Shown in pieces: positions 23,981 through 32,449 of a stretch of 34,155 nt of DNA. Location: contig DKKL01000005.1 in NCBI GenBank assembly GCA_002455255.1, forward strand, positions 12,484 to 46,638. Direction: 5' to 3'. Each line of letters opens with the position of its first letter. Within the stretch, counting starts at the first letter, position 1. This stretch comes from Candidatus Tepidiaquacellales bacterium UBA6667. GTDB lineage: Bacteria > Bacteroidota > Ignavibacteria > Tepidaquicellales > Tepidaquicellaceae. Made by a program: the position numbers and the translations under genes. A model generated the notes under the pieces. It was not told the origin of the DNA. It made no database searches and worked only from the letters and a program-made list of their open reading frames with translations.

Positions 23981-25264
23981 TTATTTTATTAAAGTCATTT
24001 TCTTTGTATCAACAAAATCATTAGTCACAATTTTATAGATATATGTACCGGAAGCAAGATTTGATGCATCAAAATCATAAGTATAATTTCCAACACCTAA
24101 TTTTGCATTAACAAGATTTGATACTAATTTACCGTTAATATCATAAACTGATAATTCAACAGGTCCGGCAATAGCAATTGAGAAATTAATTTTAGTTGTA
24201 GGGTTGAAAGGGTTAGGATAATTCTGATTTAATTCAAACCCAGATGGAACTACTGAATTATTTTGAGATATACCGACTGCGCCATTTGAAGAAGTCATTA
24301 CAACAAATCCGTTTGTAGCACCTGTTCCAACTTCACCAACTACTACACCATCAGTGAAACCTTTTAGAGAAACGCCATAGAGATGAGCACCTGTACCGCT
24401 AAATTGATTTAAGTAGAAAGAACCACCATCATTAGAAGTTAAGATAGTTCCGTTATCACCGCAAGTTGTAACTTTATATGCATCAGGATTATGCGGATCC
24501 ATTGGGTCAGCAAACGCATCAATACTTCTTAAATGTTCAAAAGTAAAGCCAGGCATTTCAACAGACCAAGAGCCACCCCAGTTAGTAGTTCTTAGCAGAG
24601 TACCGTTGTTACCACAGATAACAGCAACATCGTTACCTAAGAAAACAACATCATTCATATAATCATATCTACCTGTATAACTTGGTGTCCAGGAAACACC
24701 TGCATTAGTTGATCTCCAAACTGAGCCATCAGTTCCTGCAATAATACCTCTGCCGTTAGCAGAAGAATCCGGAGCAAAATCAATTGAATGCATTGTTTTA
24801 TTAATGTCAAATCTTTGAGTCCAGTTAATACCGTCAGGTGAAGTAAAATAAGCACCCGCATAACCAACAGCATGAATTCTTTCATCAGACTGGTTGTATG
24901 TAACACCTCTTAAAGTGTGATAGTCACTTGTCTGTGGTCTTACAACAGTCCAAGTTGCTCCAAAGTTAGTTGAGCGAAGAATAATTCCACCTTTACCGAC
25001 AGCAAAGCCATAACCTGCCCATGTAAAATATACATCATTGAGCCAGTAGTTACCGGCAACATCCTGATATACTAATGTCCAATTGTTCCCGCCATTAGTA
25101 GTTCTAACGATAGTTCCACCTTGACCAACAGCTACACCTGTGTGTTCATCAAAGAAATCAACAGCAAATAATGAATAAGGAACACCGGTTTGATTCGGCA
25201 TCCATTGAGCGTTCGCTAATGATGCTGAGAAAACCAATGCAATAAACACGAATAAAGTTTTCAT
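23981..25264 (-). CDS. Secreted YCF48/BNR-like beta-propeller protein with sorting tail, copy 2
   Basis: 427 aa, the same length and plan as copy 1. The signal peptide is MKTLFVFIALVFSASLANA. Blades share blocks with the sisters almost verbatim (GVPYSLFAVDF, TGVAVGQGGTIVRTTNGG, NKTMHSIDFAPDSSANGRG, YDYMNDVVFLGNDVAVICGN). The C-terminal sorting domain starts at LNQNYPNPFNPTTKINF and ends KKMTLIK. The mature body lies between ~20 and ~345. It is closest to copy 1, by the near-identical 'HLYGVSLKGFTDGVVVGE' region. The start ATG is 79 bp after the copy-3 stop, with a hairpin in the spacer, so copy 2 may have its own promoter or be transcribed through from copy 3. Binding partner unknown. Confidence 0.88.
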   Translation of the reverse strand: MKTLFVFIALVFSASLANAQWMPNQTGVPYSLFAVDFFDEHTGVAVGQGGTIVRTTNGGNNWTLVYQDVAGNYWLNDVYFTWAGYGFAVGKGGIILRSTNFGATWTVVRPQTSDYHTLRGVTYNQSDERIHAVGYAGAYFTSPDGINWTQRFDINKTMHSIDFAPDSSANGRGIIAGTDGSVWRSTNAGVSWTPSYTGRYDYMNDVVFLGNDVAVICGNNGTLLRTTNWGGSWSVEMPGFTFEHLRSIDAFADPMDPHNPDAYKVTTCGDNGTILTSNDGGSFYLNQFSGTGAHLYGVSLKGFTDGVVVGEVGTGATNGFVVMTSSNGAVGISQNNSVVPSGFELNQNYPNPFNPTTKINFSIAIAGPVELSVYDINGKLVSNLVNAKLGVGNYTYDFDASNLASGTYIYKIVTNDFVDTKKMTLIK

Positions 25265-25308
25265 ATTATTTTTTTATTTCTTAAAATTTTTAAAAATTTA
25301 AAATCCAA

Positions 25309-25334
25309 ACCGGATTATTTATTAAATAACCGGT
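25309..25334 (-). terminator. Hairpin between propeller copies 3 and 2
   Basis: ACCGG (25309-25313) pairs with CCGGT (25330-25334), and inside, TTATTT pairs with AAATAA around a 3-nt loop, with one bulged A. It is 10 bp past the copy-3 stop. A long T-run is missing, so it is a weaker terminator candidate than those of copies 1 and 2. Confidence 0.5.
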
Positions 25335-25343
25335 GACAATTAC

Positions 25344-26612
25344 TTATTTAATTAATGTCATTTTCTTTGTTTGAGAAAATGAGTTTGAAACTAATTTATA
25401 AATATAAACACCGCTTGACAGCCCGAAAGCATCAAACTGATATTCATAACTTCCAGCATTTAATTTAGTATTAACTAAAGTTTTAACTTCCCTTCCTGTC
25501 ATATCAAAAACAGATAATTTCACTTGTTCAGAAACAGGTAAAGAAAATTTAATATTAGTTACAGGATTAAACGGATTTGGATAGTTTTGTTCAAGCGTAA
25601 ATGAACCCGGAATTTCAGAACTGATATTAGAAATGCCGACAATTCCGTTTGCAGATGTTACATACATTGCACCTGATGTTGCAGAGCCAATTTCACCGAC
25701 AGTAATACCATCAGTAATAGATAAGAGTGAAACACCATACATATGTCTTCCCTCTCCATTTAACTGGTCAATAAATGTGAAACCATTATCATTGGAAGTC
25801 ATAATTTTACCATGATCTCCACAAATTGTAACTTTAGTATTAAATCCATCCGAAAACATATCAATTGATCTTAGATGTTCAATAGTAAGAAACTGAAGAT
25901 TAACAGACCATGTACCACCCCAATTGGTTGATCTTAATATAGTACCGTTATTTCCGCAAATCATAGCTTCATCATCATTCAAAAATACTACATCATTCAT
26001 ATAATCATATCTGTTTGTATTTCTTGGAGTCCAGCTTGAACCACCGTTGGTAGATCTCCATACTTTTCCGTCTGTTCCTGCGATAATTCCTCTTTCATTT
26101 ATATGTGCATTTGGAGCAAATGCAATTGAATGCATTGTATATGGAATATCAAATCTTTGAACCCAAGTTCCGTTAGTATAAGGGTGTGATAAAACGTAAT
26201 AGGAACCTGCATAACCTACTGCGTGAACAGTATTGTCATAAGGGTTATAAGCGACACCTCTGAGTGTATGGTCTTCGTGTGAGAAGGCACGGCTAACTTG
26301 CCAGGTAGCTCCGTTATCAACTGACCTCATTATTACTCCGCCCATTCCGACAGCAAAAACCCCGACAGGGGTATATGAAACATCATTTAACCATATATTT
26401 ATAGTTTGACTTCTTAGAGTCCATTCTTCACCGCCATCAAGAGTTTGAATTATAGTTCCACCTTGTCCGACAGCAACTCCGGTATTAGCATTGAGAAAAT
26501 CAACTGCAAATAAGGAATAGGGTACACCGGTCTGATATAATGACCAAGGTTGTGCATTTGAAAAAGAAAATGCATAAAAAGAAATCAATAAAGATAGAAT
26601 AATTCTTTTCAT
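25344..26612 (-). CDS. Secreted YCF48/BNR-like beta-propeller protein with sorting tail, copy 3
   Basis: 422 aa; signal peptide MKRIILSLLISFYAFSFSNA. It is the promoter-proximal copy of the three and the most diverged, with slightly different blades (SLYQTGVPYSLFAVDFLN, GVAVGQGGTIIQTLDGGEEW, SVDNGATWQVSRAF, STNWGGTWSVN, SNDNGFTFI). Relative to the others it lacks a short loop between 'LRSIDMFSDG' and 'KVTICGDHG'. The tail is a type A sorting domain (LEQNYPNPFNPVTNIKF through KKMTLIK). A near-palindrome (26653-26669) lies 41 bp upstream of the ATG. Conserved Asp-box turns suggest a seven- or six-bladed propeller, but I cannot assign a ligand. Confidence 0.88.
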   Translation of the reverse strand: MKRIILSLLISFYAFSFSNAQPWSLYQTGVPYSLFAVDFLNANTGVAVGQGGTIIQTLDGGEEWTLRSQTINIWLNDVSYTPVGVFAVGMGGVIMRSVDNGATWQVSRAFSHEDHTLRGVAYNPYDNTVHAVGYAGSYYVLSHPYTNGTWVQRFDIPYTMHSIAFAPNAHINERGIIAGTDGKVWRSTNGGSSWTPRNTNRYDYMNDVVFLNDDEAMICGNNGTILRSTNWGGTWSVNLQFLTIEHLRSIDMFSDGFNTKVTICGDHGKIMTSNDNGFTFIDQLNGEGRHMYGVSLLSITDGITVGEIGSATSGAMYVTSANGIVGISNISSEIPGSFTLEQNYPNPFNPVTNIKFSLPVSEQVKLSVFDMTGREVKTLVNTKLNAGSYEYQFDAFGLSSGVYIYKLVSNSFSQTKKMTLIK

Positions 26613-26652
26613 TTAATGAAAATTAAAATTTTGTTTGAAATAATTTTAAATA

Positions 26653-26669
26653 AATATCAGGGTGATATT
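26653..26669. promoter_or_regulatory. Inverted repeat upstream of propeller copy 3
   Basis: AATATCA (26653-26659) and TGATATT (26663-26669) are exact inverted arms around GGG, 41-57 bp upstream of the copy-3 ATG. A compact AT-rich dyad at this distance is compatible with an operator. The rest of the 167-bp gap 26613-26779 is AT-rich without other features I can support. Confidence 0.35.
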
Positions 26670-26779
26670 ATTTTTCAGGGTTAAACATAACTTTTGTGAG
26701 TTAGTTTACTATAAATTGGGATATTTTTTTTGAAATGTCAAGGAAAAAGAAGTTGGGTGATTAATGTTGAGAAATAATT

Positions 26780-27745
26780 TCAAAGAAACCGCCTATATAA
26801 ATATATTAATAAATCTTTGAAGCTCCATTTCAGTTTTAGATATATTATACCATCTTTACATTCTAAAATGTATTCTTTTCCTGATTTATATATATTACCT
26901 GGTGAAAATCCTTTTGTAGTTTTCCTTTCATACCTCATAGCTCTATATCTCTGACCAGAATAAAAGAAATTAGGAGGAGGTAACGCATATAACCACGATT
27001 TAGTAGAACATAGAATATGCCATATTCTATAAACAGAAAATTCTTGAAAGTTTATAATTTTGGTGTGCTGGTTTTTTTTTATTCCCCGAGCTCGCTTAGT
27101 AGGACTTTTTTCAGGTTGCTTTATAGATTCAATATGTTCCCCTGCGTTAAATTTTCTAATGAAATTGAGCACAAGTTCTTTTCCTTGATTTTCTAAAATT
27201 ATTTTCTGAAAACTTTCTGAGTTCATTGGAATTGGTATGTCAAATTTAACTTGAGAAATTATATCACCAGTGTCTTCCCCTTTGTCTATATAATGTAGAG
27301 TAAGTCCACTTTGAGTTTCCATATTATATACTACCCAGAACCATGGATTTGGACCCCGATAAGAAGGAAGTAAGGAAGGATGCAAATTTATGAATTTGTA
27401 ATTTCTATTATTTAAAACATAATCAGGTATTAATTGCGACATGGAATAAACAAGAACAAGCTCAGGATTAATTTTTTTAAGCCAATTGTCAAATAAAATG
27501 AAATTAAATTTATCAAGAAAAAAAAATGGAATCCCTCTTTTTTTAGATTCGATATAAAGACTATTTCTGAAAGGAATTCTATTTAAAAGATTCAGAATAG
27601 ATTTTTTCAATTTGTAATGTGATTTTTTGCGGGAACTGATTGCTGGAGCTGATTCAACTATACCGGCAATTAATATTTCGTTTGAGCTTAGTAGTGATTT
27701 AATCAAATGATTAACACCTTGAGTAATAATTACTGTTTTTCTCAA
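26780..27745 (-). CDS. Formyltransferase-family enzyme (Fmt/sugar N-formyltransferase-like)
   Basis: 321 aa from TTG27745. The formyltransferase core is clear: NLHPSLLPSYRGPNPWFW with Asn120 and His122, then THYIDKGEDTGDI-type sequence with Asp158, the catalytic Asn-His-Asp triad that transfers formyl from 10-formyl-tetrahydrofolate. The C-terminus (KSWLYALPPPNFFYSGQRYRAMRYE) resembles the C-terminal domain of Fmt, but shortened, and the N-terminus lacks the 'GTPEFA' signature, so it may act on a nucleotide sugar or another amine rather than on Met-tRNA. The ATG at 27769 lies inside the terminator hairpin of the upstream protease gene, and the TTG gives the expected beta-strand start MRKTVIITQG; hence I chose TTG. 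Monocistronic. Confidence 0.75.
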   Translation of the reverse strand: MRKTVIITQGVNHLIKSLLSSNEILIAGIVESAPAISSRKKSHYKLKKSILNLLNRIPFRNSLYIESKKRGIPFFFLDKFNFILFDNWLKKINPELVLVYSMSQLIPDYVLNNRNYKFINLHPSLLPSYRGPNPWFWVVYNMETQSGLTLHYIDKGEDTGDIISQVKFDIPIPMNSESFQKIILENQGKELVLNFIRKFNAGEHIESIKQPEKSPTKRARGIKKNQHTKIINFQEFSVYRIWHILCSTKSWLYALPPPNFFYSGQRYRAMRYERKTTKGFSPGNIYKSGKEYILECKDGIIYLKLKWSFKDLLIYLYRRFL

Positions 27746-27750
27746 AATAA

Positions 27751-27782
27751 AATAAAAAAGGCAGCCCATAATGGACTGCCTT
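27751..27782 (-). terminator. Rho-independent terminator of the subtilisin-like protease gene
   Basis: AAGGCAG (27758-27764) pairs with CTGCCTT (27776-27782), with CCAT and ATGG extending the stem after one mismatch. On the minus strand the stem is followed by TTTTTTATTTTATTTT. It lies 23 bp beyond the protease stop. The first in-frame ATG of the formyltransferase frame (27769-27767) is in its loop. Confidence 0.9.
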
Positions 27783-27805
27783 GTTGAAGTTTATAATTTA
27801 TTAAA

Positions 27806-30800
27806 TTACTTTATTAACAACATTCTTTTTGTTTCAACAAAATCAGATGCCTGGATTCTGTAGAAATAAACACCGCTTGATAAATTTGATGCATTGAAGT
27901 TAATTTCATAATATCCGGGAGTTTTTGTATCATTTAATAAAACAGCAATTTCTCTACCGGTTATATCAAAAACTTGAAGTTTCACATTAGAAACTTTTGG
28001 AATTGCAAATTTAATTGTTGTTGATGGATTAAACGGATTTGGGAAATTTTGATTTAATTCAAATACTGTTGGAATACTTAATGGGTCTTCAATGTTTGTT
28101 GGAGAAATTTGATCAACATAATCCAAAGCAGCATTTAAGAATCTTCTTTGAGGTGACCCAGTAGGTCCTCCAACTGAATTTTTCAATGATTCAAAATCAA
28201 CACCAAAAGTTGCAACATTGAAATTATTTGCCATTCTTCCTACAGCATTATAATTACCCGGTACTCTTCTGAATTCATATAAGTATGATAAACTTGGAAC
28301 TGTAGATTTTGCTAAAACATCGGGCCAAGGTCCTGATGTACTGTCAACTAAACCTGAATTGACTCTATCTCCTCTTAAACCTTCAGGACCTGTTGATCCG
28401 GTTGGTCTGTCAGATACCCAAGTCCATCCAAGCGTATTGGAAACGAAGTCTAAATCATAATAAGTTGAAGCACTTCTACCCCAATGGTAGCCGACATCTT
28501 CACCAAAGATTATTAATTTTGATTTAGTTCCGATAGAAGATCCACCGGACGCAAGATATGTTTTTAAAGAATCTTTAATTCTATTTGAAGCAACAGAAGT
28601 ACCTTCACCCAAGAGAATTACTTTTTTATATCCTCTGAAAGTAATTGCTAAAGTTGCTGTGTTTGATCCCCTGTTGAATAAATCAAATGTAACGTTTCTA
28701 GAATTTAAACCTGCAAGAACTGAATCTCTTGAAATTCTGCTATTAGCAACTGTTGAATCGTAAACTACAATCACATCACCTTTTGCTTGTCTTTTGAAAG
28801 TTATATTATATGTTTGAGTTGATTTTAAAGAATCAACACCATTATAAGCCCAAACAGCCCACTGACCAACGACTGAATCACCGGGGTTCAAACCGAGTCC
28901 TCCAAGGATAACATCAATACCTGAGTTTACCATTGAAAGAACAGTATCATTTCCTCCATTATTAGATGCGAAACCAATCACAGGTTGTCCTGCAAAAGTT
29001 GGTGAATCAAAATACCATTTATAAGTTGTACCTTCACCTGATCTTGACCAATTAACATTCACATTATTATTATTGAATACAGATGTTACTATGGTAGTAT
29101 TAGTTGGAGGTGAAACTAAATTAAAAGCAGAAAGAGAAGGAGTTTGTCTTCTTAAGGTAACAGATCTTGGACCGTTATTTGATTTCAATGAATCATTAAC
29201 AGGTAAAAGTCTATAAGCCCAAGCATCCCATTGACCAACTAACTGTCCACCTGTTAGAACTCCTAAACTTGCTAAGATAGAATTTAACTGACCTGAAGTT
29301 GTAGTCCAGTTATTTATACCTGTTGGAATTGAGATTTGTCTTGAAGTAGCATTTGGTGAACCGAAAATAAATCTATATGAAGCACCGGTTGCAGAAGTGT
29401 CCCAATTAAACACAATTGGAGTAGATGAACCGGGAAGTGTATTAATTGTTATTCCTGCTGCAGGTGAAGTTAATCCATAAGAATGTAAAACAGGTACATT
29501 CTGCTGTTTTACTTTTTGAACTGCTTTATGAAGGTTTAATCTTCCTTTGGATAAAATTAAAGATTGCAGAGAAGCAAGAGTATCTACACTTGTCATTAAA
29601 TAATGTTTAAATAATCTGGCACATGAATCAGGATCATTTTTAGCTAATGCTATAAAACTTGGACCTGCTGCAGCATACATTAAACCAATAGCTCCTGTAA
29701 CATGAGGAGTCGCCATTGATGTACCTGTTGAAGTTCCGTAAGCATTACTTGGATTGGTTGATAATATATTAGTACCGGGAGCACCTATATCCATATGAAT
29801 AGGTCCAAATCCTGCACCTGAATTTTTAACATCGGTATTAGTAGTATTTGTTACTGAAACCATAAAATCAGATGGACACTGAGTAGGAATATCTCCAACT
29901 ATATCAATATTAACATTTGCATTTGGACCGGCACCGGCATTTAAAATTCCCCAAGTACCGAGTGAATCATAAAATCCACACCATAATGGATAATTTGCAG
30001 GTTGACCGTTATCAACACCAAAAGAAGCATTAGTAGATACAACAAATGCACCTCTTTGTCCATTCGTCTGAATATATAACATTTTTTGTTTTAATACATA
30101 ACCGTAAGCACGTAATACTACAGCTTCAGTACCTGAAGAACCTTGAACTGCCATAACTTTTACATTCCAGTTAACACCTGCAACACCTTGATTATTATTT
30201 CCTACCGCACCGACTGTACCGGAAACGTGAGTACCGTGCTGAGAACTTGTGATGGTACCATTACTATTATATGCATTCCAACCTTCGACATCATCTATAT
30301 AACCGTTATTATCATCATCAATACCATTTCCGGGAATCTCTCTGGTATTTCTCCAAAAGTTTAAATCCTGATGAGCAATAAAAAATCCATTATCTACTAC
30401 AGCACAAACTATTGTATCATTTTGTGAAGTATAACCACCGGTAGCTATAGCCCAAGCTTCAGGTGCATCTATATCAGCATCGGGAGTTCCACCACTTTGT
30501 CCGGTATTGTGCATATCCCATTGTTCATTGAATCTGGTATCATTTGGGAAATTTTGTTGTCTTTGCTCAACAATGTGATTAAACTGAGCGACAGAGACAT
30601 CAGGATTTCCTTTTACTCTTAATAATGCATCTACTGAGCTTACTCTATTATTATCGAATTTTAATAACCAAATATTATATGGTTCAAATAATAGTTCCTT
30701 TGCAACCAAATTTATATCTGAATATTCAGAAGCAAATGAATTTACATCTGTACCTTCTTTTAACATAACAATCATCTCATCAGGAATATAATTATTATCA

Positions 30801-30919
30801 TAATGAGTGGAAGTTTTATCATTATTCTCACCAATTGTATCATCTGTAGAAGAAGAAAAGATAACAATTGTAAGAGCAATAATAATAAAAGAAGGGATTA
30901 AATAGTTTTTAAGTTTCAT
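27806..30919 (-). CDS. Secreted subtilisin-like serine protease with extra domains and sorting tail
   Basis: 1037 aa. A signal/anchor helix (residues 5-22) is followed by an inhibitor-like propeptide (50-120, 'IPDEMIVMLKEGTDV') and an S8 catalytic domain. Its residues are Asp176 (AVVDNGF), His228 (QHGTHVSGT), oxyanion Asn297 and Ser401 (TGTSMATPHVTGA). The catalytic Asp motif reads DNG rather than the usual DTG/DSG. Two ~110-residue FN3/SusE-like repeats follow (480-592 and 596-711, sharing GQWDAWAY/GQWAVWAY and RRQ/KRQ). Next is a domain at ~713-940 that starts VIVVYDSTVANSRI and contains GYKKVILLGEGT and KLIIFGEDVG, resembling GATase/ThuA-like Rossmann folds. A type A sorting domain from 950 ends KRMLLIK. 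A small hairpin (TCGCT/AGCGA, 30935-30948) precedes the ribosome site AGGAAA. Likely surface-exposed or released. Confidence 0.93.
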   Translation of the reverse strand: MKLKNYLIPSFIIIALTIVIFSSSTDDTIGENNDKTSTHYDNNYIPDEMIVMLKEGTDVNSFASEYSDINLVAKELLFEPYNIWLLKFDNNRVSSVDALLRVKGNPDVSVAQFNHIVEQRQQNFPNDTRFNEQWDMHNTGQSGGTPDADIDAPEAWAIATGGYTSQNDTIVCAVVDNGFFIAHQDLNFWRNTREIPGNGIDDDNNGYIDDVEGWNAYNSNGTITSSQHGTHVSGTVGAVGNNNQGVAGVNWNVKVMAVQGSSGTEAVVLRAYGYVLKQKMLYIQTNGQRGAFVVSTNASFGVDNGQPANYPLWCGFYDSLGTWGILNAGAGPNANVNIDIVGDIPTQCPSDFMVSVTNTTNTDVKNSGAGFGPIHMDIGAPGTNILSTNPSNAYGTSTGTSMATPHVTGAIGLMYAAAGPSFIALAKNDPDSCARLFKHYLMTSVDTLASLQSLILSKGRLNLHKAVQKVKQQNVPVLHSYGLTSPAAGITINTLPGSSTPIVFNWDTSATGASYRFIFGSPNATSRQISIPTGINNWTTTSGQLNSILASLGVLTGGQLVGQWDAWAYRLLPVNDSLKSNNGPRSVTLRRQTPSLSAFNLVSPPTNTTIVTSVFNNNNVNVNWSRSGEGTTYKWYFDSPTFAGQPVIGFASNNGGNDTVLSMVNSGIDVILGGLGLNPGDSVVGQWAVWAYNGVDSLKSTQTYNITFKRQAKGDVIVVYDSTVANSRISRDSVLAGLNSRNVTFDLFNRGSNTATLAITFRGYKKVILLGEGTSVASNRIKDSLKTYLASGGSSIGTKSKLIIFGEDVGYHWGRSASTYYDLDFVSNTLGWTWVSDRPTGSTGPEGLRGDRVNSGLVDSTSGPWPDVLAKSTVPSLSYLYEFRRVPGNYNAVGRMANNFNVATFGVDFESLKNSVGGPTGSPQRRFLNAALDYVDQISPTNIEDPLSIPTVFELNQNFPNPFNPSTTIKFAIPKVSNVKLQVFDITGREIAVLLNDTKTPGYYEINFNASNLSSGVYFYRIQASDFVETKRMLLIK

Positions 30920-31033
30920 ACTAAATTGTTTCCTCGCTTTTTAGCGAATTTGTTTATAAAATTTATATCAATACAATCAAATAATTTAACAGAATATATT
31001 CAAAATTAAAATAGACGGAAAAATGACAATATA

Positions 31034-32449
31034 TTATTTTTTGACAGGTTTATCATTTCTCAATAAAAATCCATCTAATTGAAGTGTTATTTCATTAATA
31101 TTATTTTCAGATGCATATAATCCTACAGGGTCTTTATCTACTACAATTTTTATTACTTTTTCATCATTATCAAAAATTATGTTCATATTTTCTCCTGTTA
31201 CTCTGTTAACTCCGTTTGCTTTGCCTGATTCATCATAAACGAAATAAATACTTTTAGAATTATTATAAACATTCACATCTTTTAATTTTTCATTTTCAAA
31301 TAATATTTCGATTTTATTTCCTGCGACTTGATTGTATCTGTCTGTAAAATTAACCGAATCAGATATTGAGATTAAGAAAGATTCGGATGAATTTGGAGAT
31401 TCCTGAATTTTATTAACAGTAATTTTTTGTAATACTTTTCCCGGTAACTCAGCATAAATAGAATCTCCGGTCATTTGAGAATTGTTCTGCCATAGAACCG
31501 GTTTATCCTGCAATGCTACCGTTTCGGTTTCTATGAAATAATATGCATATCCTGACTTACTTAAAAAATCATTCCTTATAATTTCAACGTTTCCCGATGC
31601 TTTATAATATTCAGGTAAATTCCTATATGCTTCCATTTTATCTGAATAAATGAAAAGCGAATCAATAAAATTTTCAACTTGAATAAGTGAAGCATTTCCG
31701 GAAATATATGAATAATTAGTTACTTCAAAATTTTCTGCATAATTTCCTATCAGTAAAACATTATTGCTTAGATTTTTAATTTTTACATTTCCTGATGCAT
31801 TTGATTTTTTTTCGAATGAAAAATTTTTTAAAGTATCCGCATTTATTATTGTGGAATCGGAATCAATCTGTGCATTAATATAAGCATTAGTAATTCCTGA
31901 TCGTTTTAAAAAATCTATAAAGTCAGCTTTAATAACAGCAGAATCTGTTATAACTACTACATTGCCTTTTGCGAAAGAATCTTCAGTATTTCTGAAATAA
32001 ATTAATTCATTCGATGTAATAATATAGTCTTTATTTTCAACTTTAACATTTCCTTTGAAATCAGCTTTTGCATCATTAAAGAAATAAGTTCCTCTGTTTG
32101 CCGTTAAGGTTGCATTGGGATCTTTTAACGTAACGCTACCCTCTCCAATTGCTCTTTTATCGTTTCCGTAATATACACCGCGTGAAGTTAATAAAGTTAA
32201 AGTATCCTGATATATCCTCACATTGCCTGAGAGAACTAATCTGTTTTCGTCAATATACTGAGTTGCAGAATTACAATAGACATTAATATTACCCTGAACA
32301 AAATGTACATTCCCTTCTGCTTCTCTTACAGATTTTCCATCAATAACTTTACCGGTTAATTTATCAGAATTTTTAAGTTCAATAACATCCTGTGCATAAG
32401 TTAAACTTAGATTTGCAAGAAATAATATAATTATAAGATTATACTTCAT
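31034..32449 (-). CDS. OstA/LptA-like periplasmic protein
   Basis: 471 aa with signal peptide MKYNLIIILFLANLSLTYA. The body is a long series of short beta strands with repeated phrases 'GNVHFVQGNINVYCNSATQYIDENRLVLSGNV', 'AIGEGSVTLKDPNATLTANRGTYF', 'FKGNVKVENKDYIITSNELIYF' and 'ASGNVEII', the OstA-type jelly-roll pattern of lipopolysaccharide-transport proteins (LptA/LptC/LptD N-domain). Its length is several times that of E. coli LptA, as usual for OstA-like proteins of Bacteroidota, and it lacks an LptD barrel. It presumably bridges the periplasm in LPS export. The ATG directly follows the TGA of the beta-lactamase-fold gene, so expression is coupled. A 114-bp gap separates it from the protease gene. 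Confidence 0.82.
   Translation of the reverse strand: MKYNLIIILFLANLSLTYAQDVIELKNSDKLTGKVIDGKSVREAEGNVHFVQGNINVYCNSATQYIDENRLVLSGNVRIYQDTLTLLTSRGVYYGNDKRAIGEGSVTLKDPNATLTANRGTYFFNDAKADFKGNVKVENKDYIITSNELIYFRNTEDSFAKGNVVVITDSAVIKADFIDFLKRSGITNAYINAQIDSDSTIINADTLKNFSFEKKSNASGNVKIKNLSNNVLLIGNYAENFEVTNYSYISGNASLIQVENFIDSLFIYSDKMEAYRNLPEYYKASGNVEIIRNDFLSKSGYAYYFIETETVALQDKPVLWQNNSQMTGDSIYAELPGKVLQKITVNKIQESPNSSESFLISISDSVNFTDRYNQVAGNKIEILFENEKLKDVNVYNNSKSIYFVYDESGKANGVNRVTGENMNIIFDNDEKVIKIVVDKDPVGLYASENNINEITLQLDGFLLRNDKPVKK

Noticed and set aside
22398..26612. Three similar genes as a mobile element or CRISPR-like array
   Set aside because: No terminal repeats, transposase or spacer pattern; each unit is a full-length gene for a secreted propeller protein with its own hairpin.
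22398..26612. Photosystem II assembly factor role suggested by YCF48-like blades
   Set aside because: The proteins have signal peptides and sorting tails and no photosynthesis genes are nearby; only the fold is similar.
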